Origin: Xanthobacteraceae bacterium 501b
GTDB taxonomy: Bacteria > Pseudomonadota > Alphaproteobacteria > Rhizobiales > Xanthobacteraceae
Length of the DNA stretch: 64,000 bases
Direction: 5' to 3'
Assembly: GCA_000378025.1 (NCBI GenBank)
Contig: KB899087.1
Location: forward strand, 1,674,001 to 1,738,000
Shown piece by piece: positions 48,754 to 57,122 of this stretch. The notes below the pieces were generated by a model, which was not told where the DNA came from, did not search any database, and worked only from the letters and a program-made list of their open reading frames with translations. Both the position numbers and the translations under genes were made by a program. The first letter of the stretch is position 1; every line of letters begins with the position of its first letter.

Positions 48754-49095
48754 TCAGATCGCCGCCTTGACGACGATCTCGACCTTGTAGTCCGGCGTCG
48801 CCAGCGCCGCTTCGACCGTGGCGCGGGCCGGGGTGTTCCCGGCCGAGACCCATGTGTCCCACACCGCGTTCATCTCGGCGAAGGTTGCGATGTCGGCGAG
48901 ATAGATGGTGGCGGTCAGCAGCTTGGTCTTGTCGGTGCCGGCCTGCGCGAGCAGCGCGTCGATCTGGTCGAGCACGGCCTGCGTCTGCGCCGTCACACTG
49001 TCGCCCTTGGCGACCTGGCCGGCCAGATACACGACCGACCCGTGGATCACGGCCTCGCTCATGCGCGGACCGACTTCGATTCTCTTGATGCTCAT
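48754..49095 (-). CDS. RidA family protein
   Basis: A 113-residue YjgF/RidA-type protein, which forms trimers. Archetypal RidA hydrolyses reactive enamine and imine intermediates from PLP enzymes. 'AVIHGSVVYLAGQVAKGDSVTAQTQAVLDQIDALL' matches the family. The Arg of 'ARATVEAAL' sits where RidA has its catalytic Arg105, though the sequence is shorter than RidA proper and may belong to a sister subgroup. Confidence 0.88.
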   Translation of the reverse strand: MSIKRIEVGPRMSEAVIHGSVVYLAGQVAKGDSVTAQTQAVLDQIDALLAQAGTDKTKLLTATIYLADIATFAEMNAVWDTWVSAGNTPARATVEAALATPDYKVEIVVKAAI

Positions 49096-49139
49096 CTGCT
49101 CAAACTCTGGATTTGACGGAAAGGGCTGGCCGCAAGCGA

Positions 49140-49172
49140 AAGCCGGCCGGTGCGCGAGGCACCGGCCGGCTT
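49140..49172 (-). terminator. Strong hairpin between the OmpA-like and RidA genes
   Basis: A perfect 14-base stem AAGCCGGCCGGTGC/GCACCGGCCGGCTT with a five-base loop, followed on the minus strand by TCGCTT. It probably ends the OmpA-like transcript. Confidence 0.65.
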
Positions 49173-49201
49173 CCTAACACACGAAAAAAGCGGCGTCCTG
49201 C

Positions 49202-49831
49202 TCAGGGCGCGCTGGTGGGCACCGGACTACCCATCGGGCCGACGGTGCCGATGGTGAAGATCTGCACGCGGCGGTTGATCGGGTCCTGCGGCTTGGAGGG
49301 CACCTGCAGCGCCTCCTGACCAAGGCCGACGGCCTCCAGGCGATCCGGCGAGATGCCGTACACGACGATAAGCGCCTGCACGATGGCCTGGGCGCGCTCC
49401 TGGCTGAGCTTGAGGTTAAAGGCGCGCGTGCCTGTCGTGTCGGTGTTGCCGACCACGATGAACTTGTAGTTCGCCAGGATCGGGTGGTGCATCGCATCGG
49501 CGATGGAGCCCAGCGTCCGGTAGGACTCGGGACGGATGACGTCCGAGCCGAGCGCGAACTGGATCTGCACGGTGATCTGGGCGAGCTTGTCGAGCCGCTT
49601 GGCGATCTCGGACTTGTCGAGCGTCAGCGGCAGGTTCTGGGTGACTGCGTCCTGCGCCATCTGGCGCAGAACCTGGGCGGTCAGCGCCGGATCGAACAGC
49701 GTGGCCTGCGAAAGGCCCTGCATGATCTGCGCGTCGGTATCGGACGACTGCGCGGTCGCGGTGCCGGCGAGCGGCGCGGCGAGCGCGGCGGCGAGGGCGA
49801 GCCCACCGACGAAACGGGTGATACGGGTCAT
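49202..49831 (-). CDS. OmpA-family C-terminal domain protein
   Basis: A 209-residue secreted protein. The N-terminus (MTRITRFVGGLALAAALAAPLAGTATAQ) is a signal peptide. After a helical segment comes a peptidoglycan-binding OmpA-like domain (about residues 85-195): 'IQFALGSDVI', 'GNTDTTGTRAFNLKLSQERAQAIVQAL' and 'NRRVQIFTIG', with the Asp and Arg that bind diaminopimelate. It lacks a beta barrel, so it is a soluble or lipid-free anchor protein in the periplasm. The start at 49831 is set by the signal peptide. Confidence 0.87.
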   Translation of the reverse strand: MTRITRFVGGLALAAALAAPLAGTATAQSSDTDAQIMQGLSQATLFDPALTAQVLRQMAQDAVTQNLPLTLDKSEIAKRLDKLAQITVQIQFALGSDVIRPESYRTLGSIADAMHHPILANYKFIVVGNTDTTGTRAFNLKLSQERAQAIVQALIVVYGISPDRLEAVGLGQEALQVPSKPQDPINRRVQIFTIGTVGPMGSPVPTSAP

Positions 49832-49865
49832 GATCTGTCTCTTTTCCCTAGCGTTTCGCCGCTCG

Positions 49866-50288
49866 TCACTGCCACCAGCCGGCATCGACCAGGATGTCCT
49901 TGCAGGCAGGCCGGATCACCTTGCTGGCCGACTGCAGACAGGTGAGAATGTTGGCATCGCCCGGCTGCACGCCGGCGCAGGCCTGGCGGATATTGGCGTT
50001 GCACACGTTCCAGGCGTCGCCCTGCGCCGCGAGTCGCTTGGCGATCGACGAGCGCGCGGCGGCGTAATCGTCGAAGCACTGCTGCGGCACCTGGTCCTGG
50101 TGCGCCATCAGGCAGTTGCGAACCGCGCCGGTGCCGAGATTGTCCTTGGCGCAGAACTTCTCGATGGAGGGACCGCAGCTCTTGGCGATCAGGGCTCCGG
50201 CTTCCGCATAGCTCATCGTCTGGGCCGACGCGCTGCCGGCCATGCCGGCCAGCAGCAGTGCCGCCAGTCCGACCAAAAATCGCTTCAT
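49866..50288 (-). CDS. Secreted cysteine-rich repeat protein
   Basis: A 140-residue protein with a signal peptide (MKRFLVGLAALLLAGMAGSASAQ) and about eight Cys residues in the mature part, in paired repeats such as 'SCGPSIEKFCAKDNLGTGAVRNCLMAHQDQVPQQCFDDY'. This resembles the Cys-rich GLG1-type repeat of bacterial proteins with no known function. Disulfides are expected in the periplasm. The ATG at 50288 has GGGAGG upstream. It lies 34 bases ahead of the OmpA-like gene on the same strand. Confidence 0.8.
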   Translation of the reverse strand: MKRFLVGLAALLLAGMAGSASAQTMSYAEAGALIAKSCGPSIEKFCAKDNLGTGAVRNCLMAHQDQVPQQCFDDYAAARSSIAKRLAAQGDAWNVCNANIRQACAGVQPGDANILTCLQSASKVIRPACKDILVDAGWWQ

Positions 50289-50805
50289 AGTCCAGCCTCC
50301 CAAATGGCGTGCCCGTGGTGATCCTCACCGCAGGGGGATTCGGCACGCGCCGTTGCGAACGGATCCCACGGATTCGTCTCGCAGAAGGCAGCGTTTCGCG
50401 CAATGGCGTATTTTGCTCAGTTTGCGGGGGAAGGCCCGGTATTTGGGGATTGGATGGGCATCATACCGGCCTACCAACCAAACGGGCCTATCCTACCGAT
50501 GCCGCTGCGGCAGTGGAATGGCTCGACCGTACACGCCCTAGCCCCTTCGCTGCGCAGGCGAATCAGCCGTGTGGTGGTGTTTGATGGTGCACGCAGCGTC
50601 AGACTGTCCCCCGCCGGAAAGCGCTGGCGCGCCAGCGTGGGCATTAACATCACGGGCACGTCAGCAGCCGTTCTGGAGCAGCGAAAGGCGAGCAGGTTGA
50701 TTTGCATCCCTCCAACGCGCGGTGGATGGCAACTCCCGGCCAGAGCGCGCCGCACTGGAACCGCTGTCGCCAGCGCTTGACAGTCTCGCCGGCGCGCCGC
50801 ACGCA
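50289..50805. other. Intergenic region with lower GC
   Basis: 517 bases between divergent genes. The base composition is noticeably lower in GC than the surroundings. The short open frames in it do not look like proteins, and I see no RNA, repeat or clear promoter. Confidence 0.55.
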
Positions 50806-51378
50806 ATGGACATCTCACGGGGGCCGACGATCTTGCGACACCTGCTTTCAACCTTAACGGCACTGCTGCTCACAGTGGCACCGGCATTCGCCCAATACCC
50901 GCCACCCTCACCCTATCCTCCACCCTATCCCCCGGCTTATCCGCCGGCCTATCCGACCCCGGATCAGGCAGATGACGCCAAGTGCCGCTCCTGGGGCCTG
51001 GCGCCGGGCACGCGGGCCTATTCCGACTGCCGGATGACGCTGGATCAGAATCGCCCTGCACCTCCGCCGCCTTACCCCTATCCGGCCCCCCCGCCACCTT
51101 ATCCCTATCCGAACCCGCCGCCGCCGTGGCGTCCCGGGCCCCCTCCCATTCCCAACGAGATTTCCGACCGGGATGCGTTGAACTACTGCGAGAAAGCGGC
51201 ACGGGCGGCGCCGCCCTACCCGGTCGTCAAGCTCGCCGCCAAGATCGTGGTCCCCGGTCGCGAGAAGGTGGTGAAGCTCTCTTTCAACGTCATCAAGCCC
51301 GGGGCAAAGCCCGGATTCTGGAATGTCGAATGCCGTTTCCGCGGCGGCAAGATGACAAGCTTCAGCGCCCCTCGCTGA
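50806..51378 (+). CDS. Proline-rich secreted protein
   Basis: A 190-residue protein of unknown function. A signal peptide (hydrophobic run LLSTLTALLLTVAPAFAQ) is followed by a Pro/Tyr repeat region with PPYPPAYP-type units (about residues 30-55), a small segment with two Cys ('DAKCRSWGLAPGTRAYSDCRM'), a second Pro/Tyr stretch (about 85-112), and a C-terminal domain with 'YPVVKLAAKIVVPGREKVVKLSFNVIKPGAKPGFWNVECRF'. The 'CRSWGLAPGTRAYSDCR' motif is seen in many alphaproteobacterial envelope proteins. A TTG start further in is possible. Confidence 0.65.
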   Translation: MDISRGPTILRHLLSTLTALLLTVAPAFAQYPPPSPYPPPYPPAYPPAYPTPDQADDAKCRSWGLAPGTRAYSDCRMTLDQNRPAPPPPYPYPAPPPPYPYPNPPPPWRPGPPPIPNEISDRDALNYCEKAARAAPPYPVVKLAAKIVVPGREKVVKLSFNVIKPGAKPGFWNVECRFRGGKMTSFSAPR

Positions 51379-51534
51379 GCAACTGGCAGAGCCACGCCGC
51401 GCGCCCGTCTTGACCGGGCGGCGGCCATCGGCGAAGAGAACCTTGTCGCCTCCGACGCAGTCACCGAGGCGGCAGAAGCGAACCGATGCCGCCAGCCCCC
51501 CAAGGGCGAGGACGGGTTGGTGCGGACTGGCTTG

Positions 51535-51609
<75 letters not shown>

Positions 51610-51703
51610 GTCCCCTCCCCTTCAGCCAGGCTGAGCGGGCAATCCCGCCACGTGCCCTCACCGCCAGGCTGTCGGAAGTCGGCAGGAAGCCTCGGACGCG
51701 CGC

Positions 51704-52402
51704 TCACTCCTCATCGGAATAGCGCTCCTCCTTCCACGGATCTGCGTGGTTGTGGTAGCCATTCTCCTCCCAGAAGCCGCGCTTGTCGGCAGCGACGAAC
51801 TCGATCTTCTTGAGCCATTTCGCGCTCTTCCAGAAATACAGATGCGGCACCACGAGCCGCGCCGGGCCGCCATGCTCTGTGGTGAGCGGCTTGTCCTCCC
51901 AGCTGTGGACGATCAGCGCGTCCTCCGCGGCGAAATCCTCCAGGGCAAGATTGGTGACGTAGCCATCATAGGAGTGGAGCAGCACGAAGCGCGCGCCATC
52001 GCGCGGCATCACGAGGTCGAGCAGATCGCGGGTGGCGAGCCCCTCCCAGCGATTGTCATAGCGCGACCAGGTGGTGACGCAGTGGATGTCGGTGGTTTCC
52101 TGCGTCTGCTTCTAGGCACGAAACGTCGCCCAGTCCCAGGAGATGGGTTGTTCCACCTCGCCGGTCACGTCGAGCCGCCAGCGGTCGAGCGAAATGCGCG
52201 GCTGCATGCCGAGGTCCAGCACCGGCCAGTCGCGCACCAAATGCTGTCCGGGGGGAAGCCGTTCCTCCTCCGGTCGGGTGATGCGGCCCGTGAGGAACTT
52301 GCCTTGCCGCGCCCAGGCCCGCTTGGTGCGGGTGAGTTTGCTGTCGGCGGGCGGCTCGGGCGCGCGGCCAACGGCGGCCTGCGGGTCGCTTGTATCCGTC
52401 AT
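51704..52402 (-). pseudogene. Sulfite oxidase-like molybdopterin oxidoreductase with in-frame amber stop
   Basis: A single frame codes for a soluble oxidoreductase of the sulfite oxidase (Moco) superfamily, about 232 residues, interrupted by one TAG at 52112-52114. Before it: 'LTGRITRPEEERLPPGQHLVRDWPVLDLG' and 'QPISWDWATFRA'. After it: 'TTDIHCVTTWSRYDNRWEG', whose Cys would bind the molybdenum cofactor, then 'GGPARLVVPHLYFWKSAKWLKKIEF'. Both halves are free of other stops and fully conserved in style, so the break is recent, a sequencing error, or read through. A single C-to-T or T-to-A change would explain it. AAGGAGA precedes the ATG at 52402, and a hairpin covers the start. Confidence 0.8.
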
Positions 52403-52439
52403 GATCCGGGTCTCCTTCGCTGGAGGGAGCCCGGATCAT
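52401..52439 (-). promoter_or_regulatory. Hairpin covering the start codon of the oxidoreductase gene
   Basis: ATGATCCGGG (52401-52410) and CCCGGATCAT (52430-52439) are perfect complements. In the mRNA the stem includes the AU of the start codon, and the Shine-Dalgarno GGAG is in the loop, where it can pair with CUCC. It would hide the start site unless opened. Confidence 0.5.
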
Positions 52440-52490
52440 AGCATTGTCAGGCGGCGGAGCCTTTCACTTCGGCACGCCGCCTCAGCGTTA

Positions 52491-53300
52491 TCACGCGCCC
52501 ACGCGCCCCTGATCGACCGGCGCCGCGTCCGGCGCCGGGTGAGGATTGCCCGTCATTGCCTGGCCGATCGCCGTGGGCCGGCGCTTGCGCTGGGCCATGT
52601 TCAAGCCCTCGACGAGGGCCGAGAAGGCCATCGCCGCGTAGATGTAGCCCTTCGAGACGTGGGCACCGAAGCCTTCAGCGATCAGCGTCGTGCCGATCAG
52701 CAGCAAGAAGCCGAGCGCCAGCATCACGATGGACGGGTTGCGGTTGATGAAGTTCGCCAGCGGACCGGCCGCGAACAGCATGGTCAGCACCGCGAACACG
52801 ACCGCGATCACCATGATCGGAATGTGCTCGGTCATGCCGACGGCGGTGATGATGCTGTCGACCGAGAAGACGAGGTCGAGAATCAGGATCTGCACGATGG
52901 CAGCACCGAAGCTCAACTGAAGCGTCCCGCCGAGCGAGGCTTCCTGCTCGTCATGCGACGCCATGCTGTGGTGGATTTCCTTCGTCGCCTTCCACACTAG
53001 GAAGAGGCCGCCGGCGATCAGAATAAGGTCGCGCCACGAGAAGGGATGGCCGAACACGGAGAAAACCGGCTCAACCAGCGTCACGATGATCGCGATGGTG
53101 CTGAGCAGGCCGAGGCGCATGATCAGCGCCAGCCCGATGCCGATTCGCCGGGCACGCGGACGAATATCTGCGGGCAGCTTGTTGGTCAGGATCGAGATGA
53201 ACAGCAGGTTGTCGATGCCGAGCACGACTTCCATCGCAATCAGCGTAATCAGCGCCGCCCAGGCTGCCGGGCTGGCGGCAAGTTCCATCAAATAGTCCAC
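52491..53300 (-). CDS. TerC family integral membrane protein
   Basis: A 269-residue, seven-helix membrane protein of the TerC/Alx family. The two family signatures with acidic residues in the membrane are '[19 protein letters not shown]' and '[15 protein letters not shown]', and '[17 protein letters not shown]' follows. Relatives export Mn2+ or help load exported metalloproteins; the older link to tellurite resistance is weak. I use the GTG at 53300 with GGGGAG upstream; an ATG four codons in lacks a ribosome binding site. It lies 88 bases upstream of the Moco gene on the same strand. Confidence 0.88.
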   Translation of the reverse strand: MDYLMELAASPAAWAALITLIAMEVVLGIDNLLFISILTNKLPADIRPRARRIGIGLALIMRLGLLSTIAIIVTLVEPVFSVFGHPFSWRDLILIAGGLFLVWKATKEIHHSMASHDEQEASLGGTLQLSFGAAIVQILILDLVFSVDSIITAVGMTEHIPIMVIAVVFAVLTMLFAAGPLANFINRNPSIVMLALGFLLLIGTTLIAEGFGAHVSKGYIYAAMAFSALVEGLNMAQRKRRPTAIGQAMTGNPHPAPDAAPVDQGRVGA

Positions 53301-53750
53301 CGGATCACTCCCCAGAAATCGCCAAGAGACGGGTCGGCGCAGCAACGCGCTCGCGGCGCGTTAACGCACGATGAGGCATTTTGGATCGACGTGAAGGGGG
53401 TATCGAGTTCATCTGCACACAGTCCTGCCGGCGCGACGTCGGGAAGCGATCCGACATCACGCGAACGCCGGCGGCTCGCGTCAGAGGGGCCCGGATCAAC
53501 GGGTGCGCAGAAACTAAGGCAGACACGTCGCAAAGCCACCCTTGTCGCACATGACAGATTGTCGCACCCCCACGGGCCTGCCCCGCCTGTCCCGACGGCG
53601 CCGCCGTCTCTCCTCGCTGAACAATTCCGACAAGTGACTGTCACTGCGCGACAGCGGCTTTCTCGCGCGGATTTACCGTGTCATCGTCACTTCATCGCCC
53701 CGAACTAGAGCGGACGCAGTTTCGCCCTCCGGGGGCAATGGGAGGTAATG
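53301..53750. other. Region upstream of the polyamine-type transporter
   Basis: 450 bases between divergent genes. GTCGCA occurs at 53527, 53544 and 53561, a 17-base period, within TTGTCGCAC for the last two copies. A near-palindrome AGTGAC-T-GTCACT lies at 53633-53645. No gene is credible here. Confidence 0.6.
53527..53567. repeat. Three GTCGCA repeats at 17-base spacing
   Basis: GTCGCA at 53527-53532, 53544-53549 and 53561-53566; copies two and three extend to TTGTCGCAC (53542-53550 and 53559-53567). They lie about 190 bases before the potD-like gene and could be binding sites. Confidence 0.6.
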
Positions 53751-54878
53751 ATGACCCGCTTTTCTCGTCGTGACCTGATGAAGGCTGGCGCCTTCGCGCT
53801 CGCTGCGCCGGCCGTGCTGCGCGCCCACGACGCGCTCGCCACCTCCGGCTCGCTCAATGTCTATGCCTGGGGTGACTATTTCGACAAGAACACCCTGCTG
53901 GCCGATTACACCAACGCCACCGGCGTGAAGGTGAACCTGTCGACCTACGGTTCCAACGAAGAGTGCGAGAACAAGCTGCGCGCCGCCGGCGGCAAGGGCT
54001 TCGACATCATCTTCCCGTCCGTCGACACCGGCCCGAACTACTACAAGGACAACCTGCTCCAGCCGATCGACGAAGCTAAGTTCCAGAGCGCGCTGATCAT
54101 TCCTTCGATCTATCGCAATTCGCTCAAGCTCGGCGCCGCCTATCGTGGCAAGCGCTATCTCGTGCCGTTCGACTGGGGCACCGAGGGCATCACCTGGGAT
54201 TCGACCAAGTTCCCCGGCAAGAAGTCCGGCGACATTTCCTATGGTGACATGTGGCTGGCCGACCACCCGAAGCAGACCGCGATCCGCCAGAAGTCGGTGT
54301 TCAACGGCGTGGCGCTCTATCTCGATGCCACGGGTGAACTGAAGTCGGATCGCGGCATGGACCTCTACAAGTCCGAGGCCGATTCGCGCCGCGTCTTCGA
54401 GGGCGTGCTGAAGTACATCCTCGCCCATAAGGGCAATATCGGCGCCTACTGGAACAACGCCACCGAGGCGACCGCCGCCTTCACCGACGCCGGCTGCACC
54501 ATCGGCCAGACCTGGGACACCACCGGCATCCTGCTCCACCGCAACACCGACAAGAAGTGGAGCTACGGCATGCCGAAGGAAGGCGGTCTCGCCTGGACCG
54601 ACACGCTCGGCATCCCCTCGGGCGCCGAGAATGTCGAGCAGGCCTACGCCTTCGCCAACTTCATCTACCAGCCGGAAGTCGGCGCGCGTTTCGCCAACAC
54701 CACCGGCTACAACAGCTGCGCCGCCGGCGCCCAGCAGTTCCTCTCTGAGGAAGCGCGGGCGGCCTTCGATGCGGCCTACCCGGCCGGCACCATCGACAAC
54801 CTGTTCTGGTGGCCGATGCAGACCGACTTCTACGCCAAGCTGCGCGGCGAGTATGTCGAGAAGCTGACCAACAGCTGA
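53751..54878 (+). CDS. potD: ABC transporter substrate-binding protein (spermidine/putrescine type)
   Basis: A 375-residue periplasmic binding protein of the PotD/PotF type. The N-terminus is a twin-arginine signal (RFSRRDLMKAGAFALAAPAVLRAHDALA), so it is probably exported folded. 'LNVYAWGDYFDKNTLLADYTNATGVKVNLSTYGSNEE' and 'FDIIFPSVDTGPNYYKDNLLQPID' match the family, and 'FDWGTEGITWDS' contributes to the ligand pocket. GGAGG lies five bases before the ATG at 53751 (only two before the ATG at 53748). First gene of a four-gene transporter. Confidence 0.9.
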   Translation: MTRFSRRDLMKAGAFALAAPAVLRAHDALATSGSLNVYAWGDYFDKNTLLADYTNATGVKVNLSTYGSNEECENKLRAAGGKGFDIIFPSVDTGPNYYKDNLLQPIDEAKFQSALIIPSIYRNSLKLGAAYRGKRYLVPFDWGTEGITWDSTKFPGKKSGDISYGDMWLADHPKQTAIRQKSVFNGVALYLDATGELKSDRGMDLYKSEADSRRVFEGVLKYILAHKGNIGAYWNNATEATAAFTDAGCTIGQTWDTTGILLHRNTDKKWSYGMPKEGGLAWTDTLGIPSGAENVEQAYAFANFIYQPEVGARFANTTGYNSCAAGAQQFLSEEARAAFDAAYPAGTIDNLFWWPMQTDFYAKLRGEYVEKLTNS

Positions 54879-54997
54879 TCCCGTCATCTCTCCCTGTGAA
54901 ACCCATCCCCGGGCGCACCCCGGGGATGCTCGCCGTTCTCGTGGATGCTCCCGAGGGCGTGGACGGCCGGATAGGCCCGGCCAGGACGGACCACCTC

Positions 54998-56092
54998 ATG
55001 GCTGATGGAACTCCCATGCGCGGCAAGGACGTGCGTCTCGACCAGGTGTCGATCCGCTTTGGCGATTCCACCGCCGTGCAGCCGACCAACCTCGCCATCC
55101 AAGCCGGCGAGTTCTTCTCCATCCTTGGGCCCTCCGGCTGTGGCAAGACCACGCTGCTGCGCACCATTTCCGGCTTCATCGAGCCGACAGCCGGCCGGGT
55201 GCTGATCGGCGGCGAGGACATGGCCGGCAAGGGCCCCAATGAGCGGCCCACCGCGCTGATCTTCCAGAACCTCGCGCTTTTCCCGCTGATGAGCGTGGCC
55301 GAGAACGTCGCTTTCGGGCTCGAGGCGCGCGGCATGCGCAAGGCCGAGCGGCTGAAGCGTGCGCAGGAGCTGCTCGAACTCGTGGCGCTCGGTGGCTATG
55401 GCGACAAGAAGCCCGCCGACCTCTCGGGCGGCCAGCGCCAGCGTGTCGCCATCGCCCGGGCGCTGGCGGTGGAACCCGCTGTCCTGCTGCTCGACGAACC
55501 GCTCTCGGCGCTTGATCTCAAGCTGCGCCAGCACATGCGCAGCGAGCTGCGTGCGATCCAGAAGCGTGTCGGCATCACCTTCATCTACATCACCCACGAC
55601 CAGGGCGAGGCGCTCGCCATGTCCGACCGCGTGGCGGTGATGAGCCGGGGCAAGCTGGAGCAGGTCGCCGATGCCGACACGCTCTATGCCGAGCCGGCCA
55701 CGCCCTTCGTCGCCACCTTTGTCGGCGAGCAGAACGTGCTGCGCGGCACGGTGGCGAGCCTCGCCGATACGGTCGCTACGGTCGACACGCCGATCGGTCG
55801 GATCGAGGGACGGGTGAAGGGCCCGATCCGGCTGGGCGAGGCCGCACTGCTCATGGTTCGCCCCGAACGCATCGTGCTCGGGCCCGGCGGTACCAACACG
55901 GTCACCGCCCGCCTCGCCGCGCGCAATCTCGAAGGCCCATCGGTACATCTGCACTGCGCCGCCGCGGGGCAGACGCTCGTCGTCACCGTGCCGAACGGCC
56001 CCTCGGTCCGCGATCTGCCCGAAGAACTGACCCTGTCCTTCGGGATCGATGATGCGCTGGTCTACCCGGTGGGAGCGCTGGCCCATGGGTAG
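54998..56092 (+). CDS. potA: ABC transporter ATP-binding protein (PotA-like)
   Basis: A 364-residue ATPase of the polyamine importer. Walker A 'GPSGCGKTT', Q loop in 'IFQNLALFPLMSVAENVAFGL', signature 'LSGGQRQRVAIARAL', Walker B 'LLLDEPLSALD' and the switch His in 'YITHDQGEAL' are all present. A C-terminal TOBE-type regulatory domain follows (about residues 240-360). The ATG at 54998 is preceded by AGGACGGA; the upstream frame is not protein-like. It overlaps the first permease gene by eight bases. Confidence 0.93.
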   Translation: MADGTPMRGKDVRLDQVSIRFGDSTAVQPTNLAIQAGEFFSILGPSGCGKTTLLRTISGFIEPTAGRVLIGGEDMAGKGPNERPTALIFQNLALFPLMSVAENVAFGLEARGMRKAERLKRAQELLELVALGGYGDKKPADLSGGQRQRVAIARALAVEPAVLLLDEPLSALDLKLRQHMRSELRAIQKRVGITFIYITHDQGEALAMSDRVAVMSRGKLEQVADADTLYAEPATPFVATFVGEQNVLRGTVASLADTVATVDTPIGRIEGRVKGPIRLGEAALLMVRPERIVLGPGGTNTVTARLAARNLEGPSVHLHCAAAGQTLVVTVPNGPSVRDLPEELTLSFGIDDALVYPVGALAHG

Positions 56093-57122
56093 CCTCGCCC
56101 GCGCCTATGGCCGCCCCCTCGCCTCGGCGATCGCCGGCATCGCGGTGATCTGGGTCCTGGTACTGATCCTGGTGCCGCTCGGGGCGATGGTTGAGCAGTC
56201 GCTGTGGTGGCGCGAATCGAAGGGGGACATCTCGCTCACCATCGATCGGCTCTATAACGACATCTCGCTGATCGAGCTGGACCGTGAGGTCGAAACCGAC
56301 CCGGCGAAGAAAACGGCGTTCGACCAGAGCCTCGCGGAGAAACAGGCCGCGATCGCCACGCTGGAGGCGCAGGAGACAAACCCGCCAAAGAGCTACGGCC
56401 TCGCCAATTTCACCCGCATGAGCGGGCTGCATTTCTATATCTTCGTTCGCACCATTTTCTACGCGCTGCTGGTGACGGCGCTGGCGCTGGTCGTCTGCTA
56501 CCCCGTCGCCTATGTCGTCGCGCTGGCGAGTGGGCCGCGCAAGGCGATCATCCTGATGGTCGCGCTGATCGTGCCCTATGCGATCAACGAATTGCTGCGG
56601 GTCTATGCCTGGCTGATGATTCTGGACTATCGCGGCGTCATCAACGGCGTGCTGCAATGGATGGGGTTCATCGATCTCGACGCGCGCGAGTGGATCCCCT
56701 TCCTGGAGAATCCCTCCGCCGTCTTCCTGGCGATGATCTACACCTATGTGCTGTTCATGGTGTTCCCAATGGTAAACACACTGGAGACGCTGGACCGCAA
56801 CCAGATCGAAGCGGCGCGGGACCTCGGGGCCTCCACCTTCCGCATCCATCGCCGTGTCATCATCCCGCACGCCAAGCCGGGCATCGCGGTGGGCTGCATC
56901 ATGACCTTCATGCTCTCCGCCGGCTCCTATTCCGTGCCGGCGATCATGACGCGCGGCCAGGGCGGCGACTGGTTCAGCCAGTTGGTGTACCGGCAGTTCT
57001 ATGAGAGCAACAACTGGAACATGGGCTCGGCCTATGCCGTCTCGCTCCTCGTGGTCTGCACCGCTTTCATCCTCCTGATGATGCGCCTGTTCGGCGTCGG
57101 GCTGAGGGACATCGCGAAATGA
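56085..57122 (+). CDS. potB: ABC transporter permease 1 (PotB-like)
   Basis: A 345-residue inner-membrane permease. After the first helix (about residues 14-38) comes an unusual hydrophilic insert of roughly 60 residues (41-103), rich in Asp, Glu, Lys and Gln and helical in look, before 'SYGLANFTRMSGLHFYIFVRTIFYALLVTAL'. The usual five-helix permease core follows, with the EAA loop 'AARDLGASTFRIHRRVIIPHAKPGI'. Overlaps with potA and potC show tight coupling. Confidence 0.9.
   Translation: MGSLARAYGRPLASAIAGIAVIWVLVLILVPLGAMVEQSLWWRESKGDISLTIDRLYNDISLIELDREVETDPAKKTAFDQSLAEKQAAIATLEAQETNPPKSYGLANFTRMSGLHFYIFVRTIFYALLVTALALVVCYPVAYVVALASGPRKAIILMVALIVPYAINELLRVYAWLMILDYRGVINGVLQWMGFIDLDAREWIPFLENPSAVFLAMIYTYVLFMVFPMVNTLETLDRNQIEAARDLGASTFRIHRRVIIPHAKPGIAVGCIMTFMLSAGSYSVPAIMTRGQGGDWFSQLVYRQFYESNNWNMGSAYAVSLLVVCTAFILLMMRLFGVGLRDIAK

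Noticed and set aside
50403..50780. Open frame of 125 codons on the plus strand
   Set aside because: No ribosome binding site, no protein-like pattern, and low-complexity C-terminal sequence. Left as intergenic.
53673..54887. Open frame of 404 codons on the minus strand, opposite the potD-like gene
   Set aside because: It mirrors the clear binding-protein gene on the plus strand and reads as an antisense shadow (Gly/Val/Arg/Asp rich).
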